Counted from the first letter of the stretch, positions 23,216 through 35,800 are shown. The stretch is DNA of 64,000 bases from Bactrocera neohumeralis (GCF_024586455.1 NC_065919.1:34076839-34140838), one strand, 5' to 3'. Numbers and translations are program-made. The notes: generated from the sequence alone by a model not told the origin.

Positions 23216-23299
23216 GCCACCTGGAATAAATCACCAGACAAACCGTGCAAAAACACACATGGATAAAAACTTAACACGAATATAAAAATAGTTGGGCGA

Positions 23300-23395
23300 A
23301 ACTGTAAAACAGACCCCGAATTCGGGGATAAAATGGATATGGGCGGATAGAGGATGTTCTCCAGATTGAGAATATACATATGTATATATCGTCGA
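23300..23395 (+). repeat. DINE-like family B fragment
   Basis: GGGCGGATAGAGGATGTTCTCC followed by AGATTGAGAATATAC matches the 10,490, 13,735 and 9385 pieces. Confidence 0.45.
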
Positions 23396-23657
23396 ATTGT
23401 TTTTGTCCGGCTATCCACATAGGGAGGAGTGACAAAAGTCAGAAGCTACAATATTTCTACTGTACTAATAAATGCGAGCCAGTATCAGCCAGAACTGAAT
23501 GAATGACAGTTATCCCATAACTTTCCGTTAAGCCACCGCGAATCCGATGGGCCTAGCGCTAGTAAATTTGTATTTCGCCAAAAAATCGGCATTAAAAAAT
23601 CATGATAAGAACCATTTCGACAATTTTTCCAGAAAATGACAAAATAATATTAATATA

Positions 23658-24395
23658 CAGTTGACCAATAAAATTTACATACATCTAGTTCTATTAAATT
23701 ACGACAGGTTTATTAGTTATAAAATTAATATATTTTGTGGTTTTTTGAAAAGATGTAGATTTAAAATTAAATTTAGCATATCAAAACCTTTTTTTTTACA
23801 CAAATAAAAAAATTAATGCTGAAATTTAAAATGGGCATAATTTATATCAAAAAAGTTTACATACACTAATGATTATTTATATAAATCAAAAGTAATTACA
23901 ATAGTTTTAGCGGTTTTTGGCCTACATTTTGGTGCTATTATTGTCCCTAGACATCGATGTATGCTCCCCACTCCATTTCTAGTATTATTTCCGGATATTT
24001 TGACCCACTAAGTGCATTATCCAGCTTTTTGGCCTTATTTTGATGAAATTCGATGTTTTCGAATACGATTTTCCAAAAAGTTCCAGATATTTTGAATAGG
24101 CTTAATGTATGGTGATTGCGGAACCTATGGAGTTATTTTTAATTCCATAACAACCCTGCACGTACAAGATAAGATGTATGTTTTGGGTCGTTATCCTGTT
24201 GTAAGTAAAAGTGGCCGCCATTAACTGCCGATTTAAGCACACTTAAAACTTTAATTTTTTTCTTAAAATGGATAAGCGTAAATATCTGAACATTTAAAAA
24301 AAAATTAAAATTTTTATTGTGCTTAAAACAGCTGTTAATAGCGGCCACTTTTATTTACAACAGGATAACTACCCAAAACACCCATCTTATCTTAC
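23658..24395 (-). mobile_element. Second copy of the 10,688 Tc1-like element, with a terminal foldback
   Basis: It starts CAGTTGACCAATAAAATTTA and follows the 10,688 copy closely to about 24,250. Instead of the right inverted end, the transposase piece (minus-strand frame with GGHFYLQQDNDPKHTSYLV) is repeated in opposite orientation. 24,166-24,242 and 24,318-24,395 are inverted copies of about 77 bp separated by about 75 bp. The usual right end is missing. Confidence 0.8.
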
Positions 24396-24599
24396 AATAA
24401 AAAATGTAAAAAATAAAGGCGGTTGATGCATTCAAAACACATGTTTTGGAGATATTTCATTCTGAGTGGTAATAATGCTTTGACAATTGGTTCAAACGCA
24501 CTTTACAAAACTATATAGTTCTTATTGGAGAATATTTTGAAAAACAATAACGGAATTTTCGATTATTAATATTTTTTTGTTCTGTAGGCAAAAAATAAT

Positions 24600-24840
24600 A
24601 AGTATTGGTTGATAACTTCTTAATTTATTCTTTAAAATGTACATATGTGTTCCTTTCAAAGCAATCCCTCTTGGCCCCAATACACTTGTGCCAACTCGTT
24701 TTTCGATCTTCGAAACAGTTGTTAAAGTCAATTGCCGGAATAGCCTTCAATCCGCATAGCGATTCACGTTTAATGTCTTCAATTGACTCAAAAGGGTTTC
24801 CCCGGAGCGGGGAGTTTGAGTTTGCTAAATAGCCAAAAGT
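24600..24840 (-). pseudogene. mariner transposase C-terminal fragment, antisense
   Basis: The minus strand reads FSKLKLPLRGNPFESIEDIK, then LKAIPAIDFNNCFEDRK, then WHKCIGAKRDCFEG, the usual C-terminal block of mariner transposases after the third catalytic residue. The rest of the gene is absent. Confidence 0.75.
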
Positions 24841-24889
24841 CAGACGGTTGAAAATTTGGTGAAAAACTCACGAATATTCAACAGTTTCT

Positions 24890-25864
24890 ATACCCTGAAC
24901 AGGGTATATTAAGTTTGTCACGAAATTTGTAATACCCAGAAGGAAGCGTCGGAGACCCCATAAAGTATATATGTACATATATAAACGATCAGTATGTTGA
25001 GCTGAGCCGATTTAGCCATGTCCGTCTGTCTGTCTGTATACATACGAACTAGTCCCTCAGTTTTTAAGATATCGTTTTGAAATTTTGCAAACGTCATTTT
25101 CTCCTCAAGAAACTGCTCATTTGTCGGAACTGCCTATATCGGACCACTATAACATATAGCTGCCATACAAAGTGAACGATCGGAATTAAGTTCTTGTATA
25201 GAAAACTTTCACATTTGTCAATGTGTCTTCATAAAAGTAGGTACAGGTTATTTTCTAAGATAATAATGTAATATACGAAGGAATTGTTCAGATCGGCTTA
25301 CTATAGCATATAGCTGCTATACAAACTGAACGATCGGATTCTAGTGCTGGTATCGAAAACTGTTGCATTTGACAAGATATATTCACGAAATTTGGTATAG
25401 GTTATTTTGTAAGGCAACAATGAAATCTCCGATGAAATTGTTCAGATCGGTTAACTATATCATATAACTGCCATACAAACTGAATGATCGGAATCAAATG
25501 CTTGCTAGGGAAACTTCTTTATTTAACGATATATCTTCACGAAATTTGGTATGAGTTATTGTTTATAAAAATAATGTCATATCGAAAGAAACTGTTCAGA
25601 TCGGCTCACTATGGCATATAGCTGTCATACAAACCGAAATCAAGGGCTTGTATAGAAAACTTTCGCATTTGACGTGGTATCTTCACGAAATTTGACATGG
25701 ATTACTGCTTAAGGTAATAACATAATCTCCGAAAAAATTTTTCAGATCGGATTACTATAGCATATAGCGTCCATACACACTGGACACATAGTTACTAAAA
25801 GAAATACACCTGTGAAAAGTATATGTATTAGCTTCGGTGCAGCCGAAGTTAGCGTTTTTTCTTG
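24890..25864 (+). mobile_element. DINE-1/mini-me-like element, family A, copy 2
   Basis: It has the same layout as 6509-7635: palindrome ATACCCTGAACAGGGTAT at 24,890, GTCCGTCTGTCTGTCTG core near 25,020, internal repeats, hairpin CTTCGGTGCAGCCGAAG (25,832-25,848), and TTTTTTCTTG end. Repeat phrases at 25,174, 25,328 and 25,482 are again exactly 154 bp apart. The next monomer has lost 8 bp in the phrase (near 25,636). It is more diverged between monomers than copy 1. Confidence 0.85.
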
Positions 25865-25869
25865 TTTTT

Positions 25870-26845
25870 TGCTAATTCTTTTTGGTGAAATCTGGTTTGT
25901 TCATTTGTGTTTCAACTGATTGAAATGTTAATGAAAATTTAATCCGCAGAACTACTTAGGTGTGGCGGTAGGTACATACATACATATGTATGTACATATG
26001 TATTTGTTAGCTCTTATGTGTATTAGTTCAGATATAACCAGTTGCGCAAAAAGTCCATATTTCATGTTTTCGTGGTTCTTAAAGTTCTTCTAATGGCAAT
26101 AAACTAAGAAAATTTACTATTTAACATAAAAAACAAACTTATGGACAAAAAACTAAAAAAAATTCGGAATAAAACTATATCAGAACCACGAAAAGGGGGG
26201 TTGTATTATAAGTATATAGACTTTTGTCTGTTACTATTTTTATAAAATGAGAACTACTTACATATGTATATTGATAAGAAATTATAAGAAATGTGGAAAA
26301 TAACGTACTTTGGGGAAGAATTGCTTACTTATTTTGATATATTAATTTATTGCAGTAAACATAAGTATGTATATACTCATGTATGAATTTAAAGTAAGAT
26401 GTTATTAAAAATCTTTTTCATTTCATTACTTCACTATATGTCCTCGACAACAATTTTCTCCCCCTTCCTGATCAAAATCTATTTTAGATGTCTTCGATGT
26501 TCCAAACGTTACTCTTCAGCGAATCGAACAAACTTGAGGCTCAATCACAACTTGTAGTGCAACCCTGCGCTAAAACGTCTTCCGACGCATGCGCAACAAT
26601 GTTATGATTCTTTCTTAGGCTGAGTGCCAAACCGGAGCTGAGAAAAATTTTGACATTCGGGTTCATTTTCCTTTCAATTTTATCTGTTATTTTCATTTTC
26701 CTATCGGACTGTATTTAATTTAATTATTTAATAGCATTTAGCAGTATTAAATATCATAATATATGTATGTATGTATATAAGTAAATTTTAATATTAAGAT
26801 GTGTTTATATATGTACATATCAGAGAGCTGCAACGAGTATGATAA
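25870..26845. other. AT-rich interval, no recognisable gene
   Basis: TACATACATATGTATG runs at 25,970-26,005 and 26,750-26,815. The middle part (26,440-26,700) is less AT-rich but has no motif I can assign. Confidence 0.4.
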
Positions 26846-26858
26846 AATCAGAACAAAC

Positions 26859-27860
26859 TTCTTCTTCTTAATTGGCGTAGACACCGCTTACGCGATTATA
26901 GCCGAGTTAACAACAGCGCGCCAGTCGTTTCTCCTTTTCGCTACGTGGCGCCAATTGGATATTCCAAGCGTAGCCAGGTCCTTCTCCACTTGGTCCTTCC
27001 AACGGAGTGGAGGTCTTCCTCTTCCTCTGCTTCCCCCGGCGGGTACAGCGTCGAATACTTTCAGAGCTGGAGTGTTTTCGTCCATCCGGACAACATGACC
27101 TAGCCAGCGTAGCCGCTGTCTTTTAATTCGCTGAACTATGTCAATGTCGTCGTATATCTCGTACAGCTCATCGTTCCATCGAATGCGATATTCGCCGTGG
27201 CCAACGCGCAAAGGACCATAAATCTTTCGCAGAACTTTTCTCTCGAAAACTCGCAACGTCGACTCATCAGTTGTTGACATCGTCCAAGCCTCTGCACCAT
27301 ATAGCAGGACGGGAATTATGAGCGACTTATAGAGCTTGGCTTTTGTTCGTCGAGAGAGGACTTTACTTTTCAATTGCCTACTCAGTCCGAAGTAGCACCT
27401 GTTGGCAAGAGCAATCCTGCGTTGGATTTCCAGGCTGACATTGTTGGTGGTGTTAATACTGGTTCCTAAATAGACGAAATTATCTACAACTTCAAAGTTA
27501 TGACTGTCAACAGTGACGTGAGTGCCAAGTCTCGAGTGCGACGACTGTTTGTTTGATGACAGGAGATATTTCGTCTTGCCCTCGTTCACTGCCAGACCCA
27601 TTTGTTTTGCTTCCTTGTCTAGTCTGGAGAAAGCAGAACTAACGGCGCGGGTGTTAAGGCCGATGATATCAATATCATCAGCATACGCCAGCAGCTGTAC
27701 ACTCTTATAAAAGATGGTACCTTCTCTACTAAGTTCTGCAGCTCGAACTATTTTCTCCAGAAGCAGGTTGAAAAAGTCACACGATAGGGAATCGCCTTGT
27801 CTGAAACCTCGTTTGGTATCGAACGGCTCGGAGAGGTCCTTCCCGATTCTGACGGAGCTC
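26859..27860 (-). mobile_element. RTE-like LINE, 5'-truncated, with 13-bp target-site duplication
   Basis: This is the cleanest LINE copy in the window. One uninterrupted frame (27,862 down to 26,888, 324 codons) covers the RT from QGDSLSCDFFNLLLEKI through YADDIDIIGLN (catalytic YADD intact), NEGKTKYLLSSN and FVYLGTSINTTNNVS to the C-terminal RLRWLGHVVRMDEN and GRGRPPLRWKDQVEKDL. AATCAGAACAAAC stands on both sides (26,846-26,858 and 27,861-27,873). The 3' end is a (GAA)n-like tail, as expected for RTE-type elements, and truncation falls just before QGDSL. The intact frame and perfect duplication mark a fairly recent insertion. It lacks the endonuclease and start, so it cannot move on its own. 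Confidence 0.9.
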
Positions 27861-27873
27861 AATCAGAACAAAC

Positions 27874-28430
27874 AGTCGTGCCAAAAACACACGAACTACA
27901 CGTACTACGAAAGAAAGAACACGAATGCCGAAAAACGTCGCAGCGAACTGTTACGAATAAGAACACAAAGCTAGTTGCTGAACACTGGAAACTCGGCGCG
28001 ATTCTCCTCTCCTCGTCGCCCCCTCGCCCATAAACCAAGAGAGTTGCCGCAACAAAAGTTGCCTCGTGTAATAGCGCTCTTACAAATTTTCGAAGCGTAA
28101 TACATATAACATACATACATATGTACACATATACTTACATACATGTATATACAAACATATGTATTTGAAATAGAACAAAAGTGCACTAGTAAATCAGTGT
28201 TTAGGGGATGATATACAAACCAAAGACTGTCGATCATTTCAATCATTGAAGCATGAGTTTGCATCACTTCGGGTATTTTCTGCTGATACGAACGTTCATA
28301 AACAAATCAGGTATAAGCTGATCGCTAGTGATAAAAAGTTGTTCTCTATCGCTGATTTGAAGACAAACAGTTCGCTTTGTGTACATGAACTGAATTGACA
28401 GAATCAGACAGAGTAATGGATCAGTACTTA
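27874..28430. other. Mixed interval, possibly host single-copy sequence
   Basis: 27,874-28,080 is GC-richer and lacks any TE motif. With the LINE and one duplication removed, it would join 26,800-26,858. 28,090-28,160 is TACATA simple sequence. No gene model can be supported. Confidence 0.3.
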
Positions 28431-28434
28431 AGTA

Positions 28435-28923
28435 CAGGTATCCCTCGAATAGCACGGTTAAAAATTGCGACAACCCTCGAATAACACGGAGTTCGAATTA
28501 CACGAAGTCGCGAAAATTCCTGTTAAAAATTGAGTATAATTTTCCTTCGAACGACTGTTTGTAGTATGACGCAATAATGCATTTGAATCAGTGGTTGAAC
28601 ATATGTAATTTAATAATTATTGCGTTTATAAAATTTTACCTTTTAAATTTTTAAGTTTCACTTTTCTAAATTGAATGAATTTTGTTATTTTTGTATAACT
28701 TAAATTTTATAACTAAAAATAAAAAAAAAAATCTTATTTTTAATGTTTTCTTAATTAATCATTGGAACCAAATGTACAAATTTGTATGGATCTCGAGTTC
28801 CGAGTTGCACGGTTTTTTAATAGCACGGAACGGAATCTCCAAAATTGTATGATTTATTAGTATCAAATAACACGATTTCGATTAACACGGAACCAATTAA
28901 CCGTGTTATTCGAGGGATACCTG
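28435..28923. mobile_element. pogo/Tigger-like MITE
   Basis: Ends CAGGTATCCCTCGAATAGCA (28,435) and TGTTATTCGAGGGATACCTG (ending 28,923) are inverted repeats. TA flanks both sides. Both ends also carry further internal copies of the AACACGG phrase (28,480-28,500; 28,870-28,890). The 489-bp element is non-coding and AT-rich inside. Confidence 0.8.
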
Positions 28924-29392
28924 TATAAAAAAAAATTTATTACTCGGTGCAGTTCTCTGATACATATGTATATTTCTTTTAACCGCAAAGTAATTTAAAA
29001 CATATTTCTAGAATGTTTTGAGAGAAAAAGAAAAAAATATGTCATAAAGCAAAAATTACGAGTATTTAATACTTCCCGGAATATTAGTTTTTTACGGCTC
29101 AGCGTTAACACCGACGCGGCATTGCTAAATAAAGCTGCATATTTACTCAAATTCTCACTTATATTCTAAAATTATTAAAAAATAAATTAAAGGAAATGAA
29201 TTAATTTGTTAATAATTCTTATATCCATTTGCATTAAACATCGGGCTACAAGAAATTTTTCAGAAAAATTACAATTTCTTCGTTTTCTGTAGCCAACTTC
29301 ACTTCTTACCGCGCTGTAAAAATCGAAATTTTCAGCGCTCAGCGCTGCCGCCGCTTTTATTTAGGAGTGCGGCATATAAAATCTATGGGCAT

Positions 29393-30875
29393 GAGGAGTT
29401 TTTGACAGTAATTTGCCTCTGCCACTTTTATTGAGGAACGCCAGTAATTGTAGCGTAGGAAGGAGCATGGAGTCATGTGTAGAAGCTCACGCAAGTGAAG
29501 AAAGTTCTCTCATTGCCATTCACATGGGAGTGGACGATTCTTTAGCATATGGCTCAAGCAGCTCACGACTTCTGGTCCTAGACCAAGTATCCTCTGGGTA
29601 GCCAAAGAACATCCGTTTGAAGACGAGTTAAAAAGAGAAGGTGAAACATCCCCCTCCACAGGATTGTGCGCTGCGTTTGGGACCCGCTACGTAAAAAACG
29701 CCCCCAATTAACAGTCAAGAACTGCCTCGGAAGACAAACTCCTTTTTGATGATGACCATGGCAAGCGAAATAAGGATTACAATTTGAGGGCATGCACCTG
29801 TCTAATACCTTAATTGGAAAGGTGCCGCTGCCCAGCTGGTCGATGTCCTCGTTAGAGTGAAGGCTGATATCACCGCCGTCCATGAAATGCGATGGACAGG
29901 ACAAGGACTGAGGTGAGTAGGTCCTTCTGGTGTTTACTACAGTGGCCATATAAAGGAGCGCAAATTCAGTTTGGGATTTGTGGTGGGAGAGAGACTCTAT
30001 CGCCGAGTACTCTCATTCACTCCGGTGAAGGAACGTCTAGCCACAATCCGCATCAAACCTAGGTTCTTCAACATATCATACGGAAGAGAAGGAATATTTG
30101 ACTAAAGACCTATCAGAGCTGCCCCCGCCACGATGTCAAAATCTTGCTTGGCGATTTTAACGCCAGGGTAGGCAAGGAAGGTATCTTTGGAACAACAGTC
30201 GGTAAATTCAGCCTCCACGAGAAAACAATGGTTTAAGGAAGACACGTCTCCAGTGTTCTTGACGTACGTACGCTCCGAGGTCCGAACAACGACTCGGACC
30301 ACAATCTTGTTGCAGCCAAGATTCGCACTCTCCTCTGTGCAGCAAAAACGCATGTCAACAAACACAAGGAAGGTTCGACGTCTGGAAGCTGCAATCACAA
30401 CAGATAGCCGAACGACTTTTTACTCGACTTGCACTCCTGCTCTCTGATAGCACTCGTCAACAACTCTATATAAGGAAACTGTGAGACGGCATTTCAAGTT
30501 CCTTACGTACAGCTGTAACCGAAACCATTCGGAAAATGCAAAAGAACAGCTGGTACGATGAAGAGTGCGGTGTCGCAGTGGAAAGAACGCATACTGCCTA
30601 CCTCGCAACGTTACAATTAAGTTGAGAAAAAGTTCTGCGAAAGATTTATGGCCTTTTGTGCTCTGAAAGTATTCAGCGCAGTACCCGCCGGAGGAAGCAG
30701 AGGAAGAAAAAAATACTTTTACTCTGTTAGAAGGATCAAGTAGAGAGGGACCTGACTTCGCTTGGAATCTCCATTGGCGCCACCTTGCGAAAAGAATAAA
30801 CGACCGGTGCGCTGTTGTTAACTCGGCTATAACCGCGTAAGCGATTTCTACGCCAGTAAAGAAGAAGAGTTGGTG
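29393..30875 (+). mobile_element. RTE-like LINE remnant, plus strand, internally deleted
   Basis: It runs from the 5' leader (29,460-29,600) through a decayed endonuclease (about 29,960-30,450, including a GRGERLYR-like start and a SDHNLV-like end) and linker (30,460-30,620). It then jumps straight to the C-terminal domain (30,640-30,840, AVPAGGSRGR) and ends CCAGTAAAGAAGAAGAG near 30,875. The RT is deleted. Many stops are present. Confidence 0.8.
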
Positions 30876-30879
30876 TAGC

Positions 30880-32500
30880 GTAGCCGAAAGTTCTTATTTA
30901 TATTGCAAACTAAAATCAAGATAAGAGAATTAGGTAAAAATAAGATTTTTGTAGTTCATTAAAAGGTTGCAATGTGATGAATATATAATTATGTACATAC
31001 ATACATACATATGTATCGAAATAGCTGAGTACGTTATCTAAAATTCTCAATTAACAACAAATATCCAAACTAACTAATTTTTTCTAGTTTCATTGATATT
31101 GTTATTAGCAAAGTATTTGCTTTTTATTTATGTAATTCAATTTACGAACATGTTTAATAATTTAAGTAACAAGGCAAACATTAAAATGATGCAATAGCTT
31201 TTGTTTTGAATTTCAAATGTCAATATTTTACTTTCCATTTGGCAAAATCTAAAATTTGTTTACACCATAGGGAATTTGTTCACCCCAAATCAACACAGAG
31301 AAAAAAGTTACCATTTGGCAAACAGCCATTGTGGAAAATACTTTTTTTCGAGTTGCTGCAACCCTTACATAATGGTTTATAAATACAAGAAAAAAGTGAA
31401 ATTTGCTTTTTAATTTATCAATTCAACCATTCGCAACAGTTAAACTCTTCTAAAATAAGCAAATAAAACTTGGTAGCATTGAAGACAGCGGCTTTAACTT
31501 ATAACTTTGTTGTTGCTTTCACATGTAATTTTTATGACAAGAGAACAGAAGCAAGCAGAGAGGCGAATCGAAGACAGCTTGTGTTTAAATATGTCCCACA
31601 ATGTATTTATGCTAGTTCTTTGTTAAGTATATCGCGATTGGAAGACAAGATATACAATAAGTGCCAATTAAAATTACACCGTAACAACATTTATATTTAA
31701 TTTTAATAAAATAGATTGGGGGATTATAAATTTATACTTGGTGTAGGCGTTTTCAACATAAATAAAATTTATTTTTTATAGGTCTTTTTAAAACTAAAAA
31801 ATTAGAAAACATGTAAACTAAAACATGTAAAACTAAACAATGTATAGAAACATTAGTAAAATGCGCCTAGTAGAAGGTGCTAATAACACTAGTAAATAAA
31901 AATCCACTTGTTTTTTGTGACATGAACAGAACATAGTGTTTATTAAATAAAAATTGTCACAAATGCGGAAAATAGCTACAGAATGTGAACTCAAAAACGT
32001 TTTGCTACTTAAACATAGAACACGTAAACAATTCGGATATCGTTAGTCTACTAATAAATTTTGTAAAATAAAATGATCGTAAAATACGCTATTTACTTCA
32101 AACAAGCAGGCAGAACCGGTTTAAACCGGATAAGTGCATGATCGTATGAAAATATGAGACGATGCAATATAATGAAATTTTATGTATTGTAAAATCTAAA
32201 GCTGCAGGTTACAGAATATTTGTGGGTGATAGAAAAATTATGTTTTCAGGTTTGACTTCAAGGCATCAAACTGCATTAGAAACACCTAATTTTCATATCA
32301 CAAATTATATGTCTACCAGTGCAATTAGATTAAAAATTTTCCTTCGCTGTATTAAGCTATTCATTATACGTTTCTATATCCAAAACTATTGTTCCGTTTA
32401 TAGATGTAGTATATATTTATCATTTGAGTATCTAAAAATGGCAACACTGATTAGCCTAGCGCCCTAATGTGGGTTCAATGACAAAAAAATTACATTTTAC
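30880..32500. other. AT-rich interval, no recognisable gene
   Basis: Frames at 31,470-31,700 and 32,162-32,467 have no motif I know. There is a 14-bp perfect palindrome, CCGGTTTAAACCGG, at 32,116-32,129. No TE ends are recognised. Confidence 0.4.
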
Positions 32501-33500
32501 GTTATGGCGCTACTTTTATACGAGTATACATAGACTTACATATATGTATGTTTATATGAATGTACATATATGACGAATTTAATGGTGTTTTTGTTGTTAA
32601 TTTAAATATTGTCTAGTTGCTGTTTCTAAGTGTCTGAATGCTTCAGTAAATAAAATGAAATTACTTGACTTGCTCTCCAACTTGAGAAACAAGCGCCACA
32701 CTTATACTATGGTGCGTAGTATGTATGTATGGATATGTGTGTAAAGGGAGAAAACACATATATTTTTGTATATGGTAAGAAATCATGTTCGTATGCCCGA
32801 CACCAGCCATAAACCAGCTCAACAAGAGTATTTTTTAGTGGCGCTGCTCGTTTAGTGAGGGTAATACATACATACATATATGTATGTATATGGCGAGAGG
32901 TGAAGTGGCGCAGATATGTTAGTCGTTATCTGGTTATTCGCTGGCGTCGGAACGTTAGCACTACTGAATTCGTTCGCCTCTGTATAAAAATTAGTTTTCG
33001 CTTGTATGTTGTTTCTGAATGCGTGCACGAGTATGTGTTTATTTATGTATACGAAGATGTGTGTGGCTGTGCCACGCCGCATTTGTGTCTGAATTAAAGG
33101 CGCCATCATGACGATGTCGGTAACGTTACTATTATTTCTTTTATTACGTCAGTGGCGCCCACTGGCGCCTGATGTTTAAGATGCCGCTGACTACCCGGCA
33201 GCCGGTAGCCTTGTGTTATACTTGTTGTTGCTTGTACGTTTGCTAGCTGCACGCAAGCCCGAGCAGGCATTATATTGTGTTTTTTTATTCGCAATGTGTC
33301 TTCTGGCTATCTGTCGGATCGTCTGATTTTCGACCGGCAGCCACAACTCAGCGTTGCAATATAAGCATATAAATACATATGATATACATACATACATATG
33401 TACATATGCATGTACATACATATTTATTTGGAGAATAGAGAAGTGTGCGAGAACAATAAATGTATGTACGTATTAATGTTAACAAAATTAAATATAAAAA
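32500..33500. other. GC-richer non-TE interval with palindromes and simple repeats
   Basis: Contains CATACATATATGTATGTATA (32,868-32,890), a GC-richer stretch (32,890-33,330) with GTAACGTTAC and GTGGCGCCCACTGGCGCC, and more TACATATG repeats (33,370-33,420). It carries no TE motif. It could be host non-coding DNA. Confidence 0.35.
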
Positions 33501-33504
33501 AATA

Positions 33505-34105
33505 CAGTAGAATTGCGCAAAAGTTAACTCGCGAGTAAGCTAAACCTTCAGCTAACTTGACCGATTTTGAGCGTCCACGTACCGCTCCAAAAAGTTAACT
33601 TTTGGTTAACTTATCAATTTTTTTCAAACCCAACCGTTTGTTTGGCAAGAAAAACAATGCTATGTATTCGCCGAATTTCTATGTTAAAAATTATTGTCGA
33701 GGTCGCGAGGTATATACATATGTACATATGTATGTACATACATTGTTTGTCAAGGGCGTTTGAACTTATGAGTTGTTTATAGTTAGGGTATTAAAAAATG
33801 TCAACAAAGCGGAAAAAATCATTGCAAATCCGATTAAGACGGCACCTGGCCGAAAAATAGCTAAGGATAGAATCACATTTATGTTGTTTGCGAGCGCAGA
33901 TGGTTCGCATAAGTCGAAATTATTGATAATTGGTAAATCCGCATCCCCGTCGGTTCCAAGGGTTTAAAAACCCATTGGAAGATCCTAAACCGCAAAAGTC
34001 TTGGATGAATTCAGACGACTTTGGGAGGTACAATCGTTTTTGGAAGCATTTGAATGCATCAATACCTTGATAAAGTGGAATGAAAACAATAATGATGCAA
34101 ATCAA
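33505..34105 (+). pseudogene. pogo/Tigger-like element with transposase fragments
   Basis: It begins CAGTAGAATTGCGCAAAAGT, a pogo-type terminal form. 33,773-33,967 encodes APGRKIAKDRITFMLFASAD followed by GSHKSKLLIIGKSASP, the block between the first and second catalytic Asp of pogo/jerky transposases. Further C-terminal sequence (about 34,000-34,090) is in other frames. The N-terminal DNA-binding domain and most of the core are missing, and the right end was not found before the RTE at 34,110. Confidence 0.75.
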
Positions 34106-34109
34106 ATAT

Positions 34110-34618
34110 CTTCTTCTTCTTTACTGGCGTTGAAATCGCTTACGCAGTTATAGCCGAGTTAACAATAGCGCGCCAGTCATTTATTCTTTTCGCAAGGTGG
34201 CGCCAATTGGAGATTTCAGGTGAAGCCAAGTCCTTCTCCACCTGGACTTCCCAACGGAGTGCAGGCCTTCCTTTTCCTCTGCTTCCCCGGGCGGGTACTG
34301 CGTCGAATATTTTCAGAGCTGGAGTGTTTTCGTCCATCCGGACAACATGACCTAGCCAGCGTAGCCGCTGTCTTTTAATTCGCTGAACTATGTCAATGTC
34401 GTCTTATATCTCATACAGCTCATCGTTCCATCGAATGGGATATTCGCCGTGGCCAACGCGCAAAGGGCCATAAATCTTTCGCAGAACTTTTCTCTCGAAA
34501 ACTCTCCATACCTTTGCACCATATAGCAGAACGGGAATAATGAGTGGCTTATAGGGTTTTGTTTTTGTTCGTCGAGAGAGGACTTTACTTCTCAATTGCC
34601 TACTTAGTCCGAAGTAGT
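34110..34618 (-). mobile_element. RTE-like LINE 3' fragment, antisense
   Basis: The minus strand has RGSRGKGRPALRWEVQVEKD (34,140-34,337) and KVLRKIYGPLRVGHGEYPIR (34,404-34,595), closely related to 26,859-27,860 but shorter and with a deletion. The 3' tail is (GAA)n at 34,110. No clear target-site duplication. Confidence 0.85.
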
Positions 34619-34699
34619 TTTAAATTCTTTCCACGGTACTACCGCTCGCGGTTTCGAATGAATATTTACATTATATTTGGAAATTTGAAAAGTGTTTTC

Positions 34700-34820
34700 T
34701 GCCGATTTGAAAACTTTGATACCAAAATATCGCAAAGAACATAAAATAAAAATATCCCTGACGATGAGTGGAATAAAATACCGCCAGCAGTAGCAGAAAA
34801 CTTGGTGAAACATCACGAAT
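34700..34820 (+). pseudogene. Possible Tc1-like C-terminal scrap
   Basis: 34,755-34,818 reads IPDDEWNKIPPAVAENLVKH, recalling the W..IP....NLV.S block at the end of Tc1 transposases. Too short for certainty. Confidence 0.35.
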
Positions 34821-35389
34821 AATCTAACTTACTTATGTGACATCTGTCGCCCTTTGCACCTGCTTCTCAAATATTTCACGCTCTATTTCAGTATGAAAAA
34901 TAATAATTTTTTTAAGTCTATTATCATTTATAAATAATTAAATATTGTTCGTTCTAAAAATTAACAGCAGTAAAAAATTCTAAAAATTCAAAGCAACCCA
35001 TACAAAACGAAGTATACTTAGTATTTTACGCGTCAAAACAAACTGTAAAATTACGGTAGTAGGCCTCATATACTAATTTTACACAAACATATTTATTAAC
35101 AGTTTTTTCTTTGTAACTGCTTCATTCTAATATTATGTATTTAGTATTCTTGTGCGGAAATAATATTATTTGCGTTAGGAAATTATCGTATAAAAAGTGT
35201 AATCCATTATATGACGAAACTCTTTACATATGTAAAAAGAAGTCTAATACAAAGATAAGTAGATCCGATTGTCAGTGCCAGCACAATCAGCATTCGAGCA
35301 TTGAATGTTAATGGTCTGTATAACCGGGTACGTACGGTAAATCTTCGATTGAAGTTTGTTATACATACATACATACATAAATCAGGGAT

Positions 35390-35800
35390 TTTAAAAGAAA
35401 AATATTACATTCTCCACAAAGAATTGTAGGGGTTGGTAATAAATTGGCGGTGCACGAAATCTGATTATGTAAACATTTTGGAAAAAATTTCTTTTCGAGC
35501 GTTGTGAAATCGAGCTCAGATCAATTTTGGATGGAACAGGATAACGATTCTCAGCATACGGCAAGAATAGTAAAGGCATGATTACTTTACCGTACACCTA
35601 AACAGCTAGATAACCCCACAATCACCCATTCAACGCCATTGAGCATCTTTGTTCTTATTTAGACCGACTAATAAGAAAAAGAAGGACATTTTAAGAGTTA
35701 GTGGTCCAATTTCCCCGGAAATATTGTCCAACTTAGTGGAATCAATGAAACACAATGCAGTTATCAGGGCAAAGAGAATACAAACAAACGATTAGCTTAC
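35390..35800 (+). pseudogene. Tc1-like transposase C-terminal half
   Basis: Plus-strand pieces decode as EQDNDSQHTARIVKA (second Asp region), a decayed SPDLNPIEHL stretch (35,615-35,650), and LSNLVESMKHNAVIRAKRIQ ending at a stop near 35,794. At least three stops or shifts are present. The N-terminal half is absent. Confidence 0.7.

Noticed and set aside
26799..27974. Plus-strand ORFs across the RTE at 26.9-27.9 kb
   Set aside because: They are antisense shadows of the 324-codon RT frame on the minus strand.
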